7,649 nt of DNA from Candidatus Thalassarchaeaceae archaeon (lineage in GTDB: Archaea > Thermoplasmatota > Poseidoniia > Poseidoniales > Thalassarchaeaceae), in NCBI GenBank assembly GCA_030747475.1, contig JASLKO010000127.1:1-7649 (forward strand), given 5' to 3'. Under the pieces are notes generated by a model that was not told the origin of the DNA, did not search any database, and worked only from the letters and a program-made list of their open reading frames with translations. Positions 1-6,129 of the stretch are shown piece after piece; position 1 is the first letter of the stretch; each line of letters opens with the position of its first letter. Made by a program: the position numbers and the translations under genes.

Positions 1-1
1 A

Positions 2-829
2 AAGGTTGGCGCATATTCACTTTCGGAAGCCGGAGCTGGTACAGATGCGGCGGCCATGACTTGCAAAGCGAAACTATCAGAGGATGGTTCACATTACCTG
101 ATTACTGGAGAAAAAATGTGGGTCACCAATGGGGCAAGTGCTGACATTTATGTCCTCTTTGCCAAAGATGTAGACCACCCGGATTACGGGGTCAAAAAGC
201 ATGGTGGAACCACCGCATTCATCGTCGAGAAAAGTTTCGAAGGATTCACTGTGGGTAAGAAAGAAGACAAATTGGGCATCCGGAGTAGCGATACTTGTAC
301 CCTCATTCTAGAAAATTGCAAGGTCCCTGCGGAAAATGTGCTCAAAGCCCCAGGTAAAGGATTCCCAATCGCCATGAATGCGTTGGATAATTCGCGAATT
401 GGAATCGCAGCCCAAGGCCTTGGAATCGCGCAAGGTGCATATGAGTCTGCACTGAAATATGCGCATGAAAGAGAAGCATTTGGTGTACCCATTGCTCGGC
501 ATCAGATGATTACAGCCTATCTAGCAGATATGGCGACACAAGTGGAAGCCGCACGTTTGATGGTGTACAAAGCATCTTGGGCAAAGGAGCAACATTACCA
601 CCATGGAGGCGCCCGACACTCCAAGGAAGCAAGTATGGCCAAGTTGTTCGCAGGAGATACTGCGATGTGGGTTGCAGAGCGAGCTGTACAGGTTCTCGGC
701 GGCTATGGTTACACAACCGATTTCCCAGTTGAGAGATTCTTTAGAGACGCAAAAATAACTCAGATTTACGAAGGAACGCAAGAAGTCCAGCGTTTGGTTA
801 TCGCTCGCGCCATTAGCGAGGATGTGTAA
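2..829 (+). CDS. Short-chain (butyryl-type) acyl-CoA dehydrogenase, 5'-truncated by window edge
   Basis: FAD enzyme that makes the alpha,beta double bond in acyl-CoA during fatty-acid or branched amino-acid breakdown and passes electrons to an electron-transfer flavoprotein in the cytoplasm. The frame is open to the left edge, so the ATG at 56 is internal: the codons before it encode the FAD/substrate-binding motif AYSLSEAGAGTDAAA. The visible 275 residues then show GEKMWVTNG, GKKEDKLGIR, a helical C-terminal domain with RIGIAAQGLGIAQGA, and the second family signature QVLGGYGY followed by PVERFFRDAKI. The catalytic base is the Glu of IYEGT (codon 770-772), the position used by short- and medium-chain enzymes. 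GKKEDKLGIR and the GIAQ segment resemble vertebrate SCAD most. About 105 N-terminal residues are missing compared with the usual 380 or so. The family is certain; exact chain length is inferred. The 3' end overlaps the convergent pepE by 17 bp. Confidence 0.95.
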   Translation, partial: KVGAYSLSEAGAGTDAAAMTCKAKLSEDGSHYLITGEKMWVTNGASADIYVLFAKDVDHPDYGVKKHGGTTAFIVEKSFEGFTVGKKEDKLGIRSSDTCTLILENCKVPAENVLKAPGKGFPIAMNALDNSRIGIAAQGLGIAQGAYESALKYAHEREAFGVPIARHQMITAYLADMATQVEAARLMVYKASWAKEQHYHHGGARHSKEASMAKLFAGDTAMWVAERAVQVLGGYGYTTDFPVERFFRDAKITQIYEGTQEVQRLVIARAISEDV

Positions 830-1538
830 TCAAATCGAGATTGAAAATGGTTCCTGCAGAGTAGGTTTTTGGTTCCGCACCCGGATGGAATACTGTTGCA
901 TCCCCACCTAGGAGCAGACCATTTTCATTCTCCCATCGCAAGAATGCGCCTTCCCAGAGGCCGATGACAGGCCGAATGTTTTGTTCATGAAATTCCTGAA
1001 TTCTCTGTGCCCTAGTTTCACCGAAGTGTTCTACATATTGGTCCTCATCTTTGAGCCAAATTCGTCCATCGTGGTAATGTGCATTAATCTGAAATGGAAC
1101 TAGATTGAACGTTTCAAAGGATGCCGGTTGAACGATTGGCATGTCATTTGTTGTTTGCATTGTGGGACAGGCAACATTGGATCCTGCGCTAACGCCCATG
1201 TATGGCATGCCCTGTCTAACCCGTTCTTGAACGATTTCGATTAAACCCCTTTCATGCAAATTTTTGGTTAGCAAAAATGTGTTGCCCCCACCGACATAGA
1301 GGCCTTCAGCATTCTTTATCGCTTCAACTGGGTCATCAAATGTTTCTATGCCCCTAAGATTCACACCACTCGGCTTGGAAAAAGTCGAAATTTTTGACGT
1401 GTAATCGATATGATCCGAACCCGCATAAGGAATGAATACGACCTCACTACAATCGTTGAAATGATTCTTCATTTCTTCAAAGTAGAGTTGCCTTCGAGCT
1501 TCACTGCGTAAACCACCACTGCCCAATAGAAGCCTCAT
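813..1538 (-). CDS. pepE: Peptidase E (alpha-aspartyl dipeptidase, family S51)
   Basis: Serine peptidase with a glutamine-amidotransferase-like fold that cleaves dipeptides with N-terminal Asp, freeing aspartate; cytoplasmic. The 241-residue length matches the family (E. coli PepE is about 229). The nucleophile elbow is GVSAGSN with Ser117. The family signature TTNDMPIVQP gives Asp132, and QINAHY gives His154. The Ser-Asp-His spacing of 15 and 22 residues is the same as in E. coli PepE as I recall it (S120, D135, H157). The YVGGGNTF loop at 81-88 is also typical. Together these favour PepE over the related cyanophycinases. The ATG overlaps the stop of the upstream HEAT gene as ATGA, which suggests translational coupling, and a GGAG lies 8 nt before the start. 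It is the last gene of the leftward cluster. The tail overlaps the convergent acyl-CoA dehydrogenase gene by 17 bp, so no separate terminator space exists. Confidence 0.95.
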   Translation of the reverse strand: MRLLLGSGGLRSEARRQLYFEEMKNHFNDCSEVVFIPYAGSDHIDYTSKISTFSKPSGVNLRGIETFDDPVEAIKNAEGLYVGGGNTFLLTKNLHERGLIEIVQERVRQGMPYMGVSAGSNVACPTMQTTNDMPIVQPASFETFNLVPFQINAHYHDGRIWLKDEDQYVEHFGETRAQRIQEFHEQNIRPVIGLWEGAFLRWENENGLLLGGDATVFHPGAEPKTYSAGTIFNLDLITHPR

Positions 1539-2518
1539 GCACCCATCTCCAGTGTTTCAGAGTCAACCATCAGACTTTCGGCTGCCTGTGCAATGAGAGG
1601 ATTGGAGTCTTGGTTCAAGTCTGCCAAAAGTTCGAATATCGATTCCGATATTGGTCGCCCATGAAGATGTTCCAACACCCTTAGTCGAGATGTATCATCC
1701 CCCGATTGCAATAATTCAAATCGAATCGCATCTGATTCAGGTTCTCTTCTTGAGCGAAGTAATCGAGGTAGCAACAATAAATCCGAACTTGATTTAATCG
1801 CTGTGACCACATCATCCCACTGAAACCAATCCACACTTTCCAAATGTTTGGCGATGACTTTTCGCAAGGCTGGTGTCGGGTTTGAACACAATACAGATAT
1901 GGATTCAAAATCCCCCGTTTCAACCATCGTTGGAAAACAAATATCTGCTGCTTTCAGTTGCAAAGGGCCATTCAATAATTGCATCATCATCGGACTATGA
2001 TGTCCAATCGAAATCATCTGATTTAGAGCAGATTCTTGAACGTGAAGATTGTCATCTTGCAGCATTTTCTCAAGAATTGTAGTGTCCCCTGAATGAGAAA
2101 TCGCCATCTTTCGGACGATGTAATCTGGACTTTCGATTGCCACAGGAATTGTTCCGGGGTCCACCGATAAACGAGCGCTCCAGGCCTCTCTACAAACGGA
2201 TTGATCATTGTCCTCACACAGTGTAGAGAGGATGGGCAAGGCTTCAGCCCCAAGATGGGGTGCGAGTTCAGCAGCGAGGTGTCGTAGTCTGGCTTCTTTT
2301 CGTACTGAAAGAGAAACGATGATTTTTCGATGCTCTGGGCCAACCCATCGGCGCATGGCATCCACCGATTTTTCGACAAACCATTCATCATCATCATCCA
2401 ATAGTTCGATGAATGCAGCCAATGCAGCAGGATCATTGATCTCAAATAAACGCCGAACGGCCATTCTTCGTTGACGCACATCCTTGTGCTTCAATCGATT
2501 GAGTTCATGTCGAAGCAT
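1535..2518 (-). CDS. HEAT-repeat (PBS-lyase-type) protein
   Basis: All-helical repeat protein of 327 residues, probably a protein-binding scaffold; no catalytic motif is visible. The N-terminal part has clear HEAT units: a basic first helix pair (LNRLKHKDVRQRRMAVRRL, then DPAALAAFIELL), a unit with an acidic turn (LDDDDEWFVEKSVDAMRRWV), and units around RLRHLAAELAPHLGAEALPIL, SVCREAWSARL, YIVRKMAISHSGD and HVQESALNQMISIG. Repeats become less regular after about residue 190. There is no signal peptide or membrane segment, so it should be cytoplasmic. The start is uncertain. A GTG at 2545 would add nine residues (YTSLCLSH follows the start); I prefer the ATG at 2518 because the first helix begins there. 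Neither has a convincing ribosome-binding site. It lies 38 bp (11 bp from the GTG) behind the PIMT-like gene and overlaps pepE by 4 bp, so it is probably the middle gene of one operon. The partner is unknown. Confidence 0.85.
   Translation of the reverse strand: MLRHELNRLKHKDVRQRRMAVRRLFEINDPAALAAFIELLDDDDEWFVEKSVDAMRRWVGPEHRKIIVSLSVRKEARLRHLAAELAPHLGAEALPILSTLCEDNDQSVCREAWSARLSVDPGTIPVAIESPDYIVRKMAISHSGDTTILEKMLQDDNLHVQESALNQMISIGHHSPMMMQLLNGPLQLKAADICFPTMVETGDFESISVLCSNPTPALRKVIAKHLESVDWFQWDDVVTAIKSSSDLLLLPRLLRSRREPESDAIRFELLQSGDDTSRLRVLEHLHGRPISESIFELLADLNQDSNPLIAQAAESLMVDSETLEMGA
1547..1550 (-). promoter_or_regulatory. Probable ribosome-binding site for pepE
   Basis: GGAG on the minus strand, 8 nt before the pepE ATG and inside the last codons of the HEAT-repeat gene. 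It fits pairing with the 3' end of archaeal 16S rRNA. Together with the ATGA stop/start overlap it supports re-initiation or coupled translation of pepE. A four-base match can occur by chance, especially as these bases are also coding. Confidence 0.4.
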
Positions 2519-2556
2519 ATGACTCAAACAAAGGGAAGTGTACACGTCGTATAGCG

Positions 2557-3612
2557 TTACGGGACGAGGTCGCCGTGACGGCCAAAACCACCACTCGCGC
2601 CTTCCTCTTCGGTTTTATCTGGATGTCCAGGCTGCATCAATCGAATGTCAACAAGTGTGATTAACAATGGCCAAATATCGCCAAGCCAATCCATTTCTGA
2701 TTGAAGTAGATCTACGACAGGGTGTTCTTCATCTATTGAAAAATCGGAATCCAAAGCCCATGGTGGTTCATCCTCAAAATGCGGCGATTCAGGCAATGGC
2801 TCAATATCTTCAGGCAAATTCTCTAATGCAGAAGACAATGTTCGCAAGCGATTCAAAATTTCATCATCCAAAAGTCCAATTTCTTCACCCAAAGCTGCCC
2901 CTTCTTGAAGCAATTCAGCGAGTGACTTTGCTGACAGCGGCTCGGGTTCAGTGTCCGCAATATCGACTGGACCGAACAAAACTCCACCGAGATTGGTGTC
3001 AAGCCAATCATCTCCAGTCCGTTCCCTCTTCATCAAATGTTGAGAAAAACGACCACCGATAGGAGCAACTGCGAATCCACCATCAACCATTCTAGATTCA
3101 AGCCAATTTGGCAATTCTGGAATTGAACCTGTAACAAGCACCCGATCTAATGGTTCAGGAAGTTGCGGAGGGCAATGTGTCAATTGTCGCATTTTTCGAA
3201 CGCGAACAGTGTGTGTTTGAGAGACGGTTGTTAGTCGATTGCGAACATGGTCAACCACCTCGCGTGATGGATCGACGATGACAACACCACCTTCCGGGCC
3301 AACGATGTGTGCGACAAGTGCGGCGATGTATCCTCCTTTGGCTCCTAAAATCAGAACTTCTTGTCCAGGCGACAACTCAAGGTGGTGCAACATGGTTGCA
3401 ATCATATGGGGGGCAGAGATTGTTTTCACCCCACCTCTTGCAGTTTCAAGGAACATGAGCGGGCGATCATGCCAAAATGGATCTAGGGCATAATCTGTAA
3501 AACCGCCAATGTCAACAGAGCGCATGGCTGCAGATATATTTTGATCAAGTGGAATTCCGGCTTTTACAAGCCGCTGAATCAGGCGACGTGTGTCCCCCCC
3601 ATTCCCTGCCAT
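2557..3612 (-). CDS. Protein-L-isoaspartate O-methyltransferase-like protein with long acidic C-terminal extension
   Basis: Rossmann-fold SAM methyltransferase of the PIMT (Pcm) family, whose members methylate isoaspartyl residues in aged proteins so that they revert to Asp. From the ATG at 3612 it is 351 residues. Seen: HDRPLMFLE; the substrate/SAM motif TISAPHM at 64-70; motif I VLILGAKGGY at 86-95; an acidic residue ending strand 2 (VVIVD, 110-114); and the later strands RVLVTG and GGFAVAPIGG, then GGVLFGPV, in family order. Normal PIMTs are about 210-220 residues and carry G-x-G-S-G-Y in motif I; here it reads GAKGGY, so SAM binding may differ. Residues about 218-351 are an extra acidic region (LLDDEILNRLRTLSSALENL, Pro/Glu-rich linker, then WLGDIWPLLITLVDIRLMQP and a Gly-rich end) that I do not recognise. 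Alternative starts are GTG 3618, behind a GGTGG, and TTG 3621. First gene of the leftward cluster, divergent from the tRNA gene. Confidence 0.85.
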   Translation of the reverse strand: MAGNGGDTRRLIQRLVKAGIPLDQNISAAMRSVDIGGFTDYALDPFWHDRPLMFLETARGGVKTISAPHMIATMLHHLELSPGQEVLILGAKGGYIAALVAHIVGPEGGVVIVDPSREVVDHVRNRLTTVSQTHTVRVRKMRQLTHCPPQLPEPLDRVLVTGSIPELPNWLESRMVDGGFAVAPIGGRFSQHLMKRERTGDDWLDTNLGGVLFGPVDIADTEPEPLSAKSLAELLQEGAALGEEIGLLDDEILNRLRTLSSALENLPEDIEPLPESPHFEDEPPWALDSDFSIDEEHPVVDLLQSEMDWLGDIWPLLITLVDIRLMQPGHPDKTEEEGASGGFGRHGDLVP

Positions 3613-3690
3613 ATGCACCAATTTCCACCCTCACTCAAAAGGCTGCGGAGGGGTTTACCTCATATTCCCCCCATCTCTCGGCCTAAACAC
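3613..3690. promoter_or_regulatory. Divergent intergenic region between the PIMT-like gene and tRNA-Val
   Basis: This 78 bp gap must hold the promoters of both the leftward cluster and the rightward tRNA gene. CATATT at 3661-3666 lies 25-30 bp before the mature tRNA 5' end, roughly where an archaeal TATA box would sit. A CCCCCC run follows at 3666-3671. On the minus strand, GAGGGTGG lies just before the GTG/ATG starts of the methyltransferase gene and could be its ribosome-binding site. No strong consensus TATA/BRE pair is visible for the leftward direction. Confidence 0.35.
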
Positions 3691-3763
3691 GGGTCCGTGG
3701 TCTAGCGGTTATGACGTCGCCCTTACAAGGCGAATATCACCAGTTCAAATCTGGTCGGTCCCA
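3691..3763 (+). tRNA. tRNA-Val (anticodon UAC)
   Basis: A 73-base cloverleaf read by eye. Acceptor arms are GGGTCCG (3691-3697) and CGGTCCC (3756-3762), with discriminator A at 3763. The D arm is GTC/GAC with the G18-G19 pair in its loop. The anticodon stem is TCGCC/GGCGA around loop CTTACAA, placing TAC at 3724-3726, so it reads GUA and, by wobble, other Val codons. The variable loop is ATATC and the T stem is ACCAG/CTGGT around TTCAAAT. There is no intron and no encoded CCA, as is common in archaea. The fourth acceptor pair is T-T (3694 with 3759), an oddity reported as a finding. The last base directly abuts the stop codon of the convergent cinA gene. Confidence 0.93.
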
Positions 3764-4477
3764 CTACTGCTCTTCGACCCACTCGGCGTCATCGCCAAGT
3801 GCATCTTTGTCTTGCTCTTCGAGCGTTGTTGCGACCTTTTCACTGGTCCAAACAGTGTTGTCTTTCCAAGTGTCCAAATCAGGATTAATCGAAGAGAGGG
3901 CTTGGCTGAGATCCAACTGTATGGTCGTATCAGCAGAGGCTTGTGCCTCAGCAGCGCTGCGGACTGCTTCAATTCGTTCAAAGTGCGCATCCCAAGCCTG
4001 AATCGCCTTCTGCATTGCAAAAATAATGAACGAATGTTTGTTGGAAGCTCGATCGCCTCCACCAAATTCACCTCTACGTACTAGATATGATTCACCGATA
4101 CAAACACCAACGTAAATCGTACCGACTGGTTTGTTTTCACTACCACCTGTTGGTCCAGCGATTCCGGTAATTGAAATGCTTACACTACTGCCTGAAGCCT
4201 GCTGAGCACCCTGCGCCATTCCTAGAGCAACATCATGACTGACTGCGCCTTTCCTTTCCAATTTTGCAGGTGAAACTCCCAACTGTGAAATTTTTGAATC
4301 ATTTGAATAAGTGACCCAACCTTGAGTGAACCAATCCGATGCACCTGATATATCGGTAAAGCAACTGGCGAGTAATCCACCAGTGCAAGATTCGGCGACA
4401 GACAGGCTCCACCCTTCCTTCTTCAGGCGCCGCACGAGGCGGGCCGCGAGCATGGAGGCTTCCTCACTCACAACCAT
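3764..4477 (-). CDS. Stand-alone CinA C-terminal domain protein (nicotinamide-nucleotide amidohydrolase PncC family)
   Basis: The family includes PncC, which deamidates NMN to nicotinate mononucleotide and ammonia for NAD salvage in the cytoplasm. From the ATG at 4477 it has 237 residues. Seen: AESCTGG at 28-34 with the conserved Ser30, thought to be the nucleophile; FTQGWVTYSNDSK at 50-62 with conserved Tyr57 and Lys62; GAVS at 77-80; and the Gly-rich GIAGPTGG at 105-112 followed by KPVGTIYVG. These are the hallmark motifs, in order. The usual domain ends near residue 162. About 75 further residues form an Ala/Gln-rich then strongly acidic tail. The N-terminal MoaB-like domain of full bacterial CinA is absent. 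An ATG at 4504 would add nine residues; a still longer frame running back to 4828 is antisense to polB and was rejected. Stop TAG touches the tRNA-Val 3' end. NMN deamidase activity is inferred from family. Confidence 0.9.
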   Translation of the reverse strand: MVVSEEASMLAARLVRRLKKEGWSLSVAESCTGGLLASCFTDISGASDWFTQGWVTYSNDSKISQLGVSPAKLERKGAVSHDVALGMAQGAQQASGSSVSISITGIAGPTGGSENKPVGTIYVGVCIGESYLVRRGEFGGGDRASNKHSFIIFAMQKAIQAWDAHFERIEAVRSAAEAQASADTTIQLDLSQALSSINPDLDTWKDNTVWTSEKVATTLEEQDKDALGDDAEWVEEQ

Positions 4478-4584
4478 ACCGCTAAAGTGAGCGTTCTTAG
4501 GCATGCCGACGGGATTCCCGAGGGTGAATTCGCCCCTTTGGGGCGGAGTAATGCCTTTGAACGGTCGCGTCGGGCTTGGGGCTT
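4478..4584. promoter_or_regulatory. Divergent intergenic region between cinA and DNA polymerase D small subunit gene
   Basis: About 107 bp (80 bp if cinA starts at 4504) shared by two divergent genes and noticeably more GC-rich than its surroundings. It contains a perfect 6-bp inverted repeat with a 3-base loop at 4531-4545, and an imperfect one around 4513-4529 (ATTCCC with GGGTGAAT). No clear TATA box is visible in either direction, so the promoters cannot be placed. Confidence 0.35.
4531..4545. repeat. Perfect GC-rich inverted repeat (hairpin/operator candidate)
   Basis: CGCCCC-TTT-GGGGCG: six of six bases pair around a three-base loop. It sits between the divergent cinA and polB starts, 40 bp from the polB GTG. 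It could be a dyad operator, a short RNA hairpin in a leader, or chance. There is no T-run after it, so it is not an obvious terminator. Confidence 0.5.
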
Positions 4585-6129
4585 GTGAGCGACACGGAAT
4601 GGGGCGAAATCTACCGGAAGGTGATGGCAGCGGGCCTTTTGCCGGCCCGTTCAGTTCGTGAAAAACTCCTCGCATTGCCTTCGATTGAGCCCTTGCTACA
4701 GGCTGCACAATCCAGTGGCAGCAAAGGCGTATTGGATGAAGCAATGCTCGAAACATTGCTTGCCAAACCTCAGGAAAAAGTGGTTGCACGTACAATCGCT
4801 CCAATCGCCGAACCCGAGCCGGTGACACCTGCTAGAATTCATGACCTAGACCATTACAGATTGGCAGATTTCCCTGTTCAAGCCAAAGATGTTGATGCTG
4901 AAATTACTGTGCATTTTGACATCACTGGAAATAGTGTGACCGAAGGTAAAAAAGGTGATATTCAATCATTTTTCAATGACCGTTTGAAACAATTAAGGCG
5001 CATCATATTGGATCGCAACTTGCCGAATAGACCAATCGCAGTGAATGAGGCTGTTCGGCAACGTAAACAGCTTGCTGATCGTGACAACCAATTCACAATC
5101 ATTGGACTCGTGAGTGATTCAAAAACAACAAAAAATGGCCACCTTCTTTTCACGATTGAAGATTCAACAGGTGAAGTACGATGTCTTCTAAGTCAGAGAG
5201 ATGAAGATAGTCCAAATCAGGATATTGTCCATGCGGGGCTGATGAATGATGATGTCATTGGCGTCAGTGGATTCTTCAATTCATCTGGGGAACTCGTCTA
5301 TGTTGACGACATTCATTTCCCACCACTGAGCAAGCACAAACGTCGTACAGCAGGTGCTGATCAAGCGGTCAGTGCAGCGTTTATTTCAGATTTGCATCTC
5401 GGTAGCAAAACATTCCTTGAACCACAATGGCACAAGATGATTCGATGGTTCCATGATGATCCATTGGCCAAGACCATTCGATATCTGGTCATCAGCGGTG
5501 ATGGTGTCGATGGAGTCGGCATCTATCCTGGACAGGACAAACATCTCAACATCAGCGACTTGTTCAACCAATATTCTCGATTGGGCGAGATGTTGCAGGA
5601 ATTGCCAGATTGGGTTGAAGTTCTTCTCTTACCCGGAAATCACGATGCAGTGCGACCGGCAGAACCTCAACCTGCAATTGACCCAGAATTGCAAACCGAT
5701 TACAACAACACACTCTTTGTCGGCAATCCCTGTGATTTCAGTTTGCATGGTGTGCGAGTTCTTTCCTACCATGGTGTTTCAATCATGGATTTCGTGTCCA
5801 GCCTGCGCACGGTCACCTTTGAAACACCCGAAGAGGCGATGAAGGCGATGATTGACAGGCGCCATCTTGCACCATCATGGGGTGGGAAAACGCCACTATC
5901 GCCCGAACCAGAGGATCGATTGGTCATCCAAGAAATCCCTGACATCTTCGTCACTGGACACGTTCACGGACACCACATTGAGACCTACAAAGGTGTCAAT
6001 CTCATTCACAGCAGTACATGGCAGGATCAAACCGATTACCAGCGTATGCTCGGGTTCCAGCCCAAGCCCTGTATCCTGACAGTCGTCAATCTGCATACCC
6101 ATGCAACGGCTGCGATTCCGTTCGTCTAA
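4585..6129 (+). CDS. polB: DNA polymerase D (Pol II) small subunit DP1, 3'-5' exonuclease
   Basis: Proofreading/structural subunit of archaeal replicative polymerase D, partner of the large subunit DP2, which is not in this window. From GTG 4585 it has 514 residues. Order: N-terminal helical domain (EIYRKVMAAGLLPARSV), a linker rich in Pro/Glu, an OB-fold at about 168-245 (FTIIGLVSDS to VYVDDIHFPP), then a calcineurin-type phosphoesterase domain. All metal-site motifs are intact: SDLHLGS (Asp269, His271), SGDGVDGVG (Asp306), LPGNHDAVRPAEPQP (Asn352, His353), SYHGVSIMD (His396) and TGHVHGHH (His459, His461). The exonuclease should therefore be active, unlike the degenerate eukaryotic B-subunits. 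Length agrees with the family. The GTG start is chosen because the first N-terminal helix begins before the ATG at 4624; a TTG at 4576 is the only start further upstream. Its TAA overlaps the convergent neighbour's TAG by 4 bp. Confidence 0.97.
   Translation: MSDTEWGEIYRKVMAAGLLPARSVREKLLALPSIEPLLQAAQSSGSKGVLDEAMLETLLAKPQEKVVARTIAPIAEPEPVTPARIHDLDHYRLADFPVQAKDVDAEITVHFDITGNSVTEGKKGDIQSFFNDRLKQLRRIILDRNLPNRPIAVNEAVRQRKQLADRDNQFTIIGLVSDSKTTKNGHLLFTIEDSTGEVRCLLSQRDEDSPNQDIVHAGLMNDDVIGVSGFFNSSGELVYVDDIHFPPLSKHKRRTAGADQAVSAAFISDLHLGSKTFLEPQWHKMIRWFHDDPLAKTIRYLVISGDGVDGVGIYPGQDKHLNISDLFNQYSRLGEMLQELPDWVEVLLLPGNHDAVRPAEPQPAIDPELQTDYNNTLFVGNPCDFSLHGVRVLSYHGVSIMDFVSSLRTVTFETPEEAMKAMIDRRHLAPSWGGKTPLSPEPEDRLVIQEIPDIFVTGHVHGHHIETYKGVNLIHSSTWQDQTDYQRMLGFQPKPCILTVVNLHTHATAAIPFV

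Noticed and set aside
2387..2401. CATCATCATCATC-type short tandem repeat
   Set aside because: It encodes the acidic Asp run in a HEAT turn; short and explained by coding.
2023..2481. Leftward 152-residue frame inside the HEAT gene
   Set aside because: It is the same DNA in another frame with a Cys/Trp/Met-rich, unfolded-looking product; the HEAT frame has clear repeats.
2667..3062. Rightward 131-residue frame antisense to the PIMT-like gene
   Set aside because: No family resemblance and entirely antisense to a supported gene.
3666..3671. CCCCCC run next to the tRNA promoter region as a possible G-quadruplex
   Set aside because: Only one long run is present; the other G/C runs nearby are short and unevenly spaced, so no four-tract structure is supported.
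3590..4084. Rightward 164-residue frame across the tRNA gene
   Set aside because: It runs through the tRNA and antisense to cinA, with no recognisable protein motif; a shadow frame.
3764..4828. Full-length 354-residue leftward frame starting inside polB, implying a longer CinA protein
   Set aside because: The first 117 residues are antisense to the well-supported polB N-terminal region and do not resemble CinA; the family domain aligns from the ATG at 4477 (or 4504).
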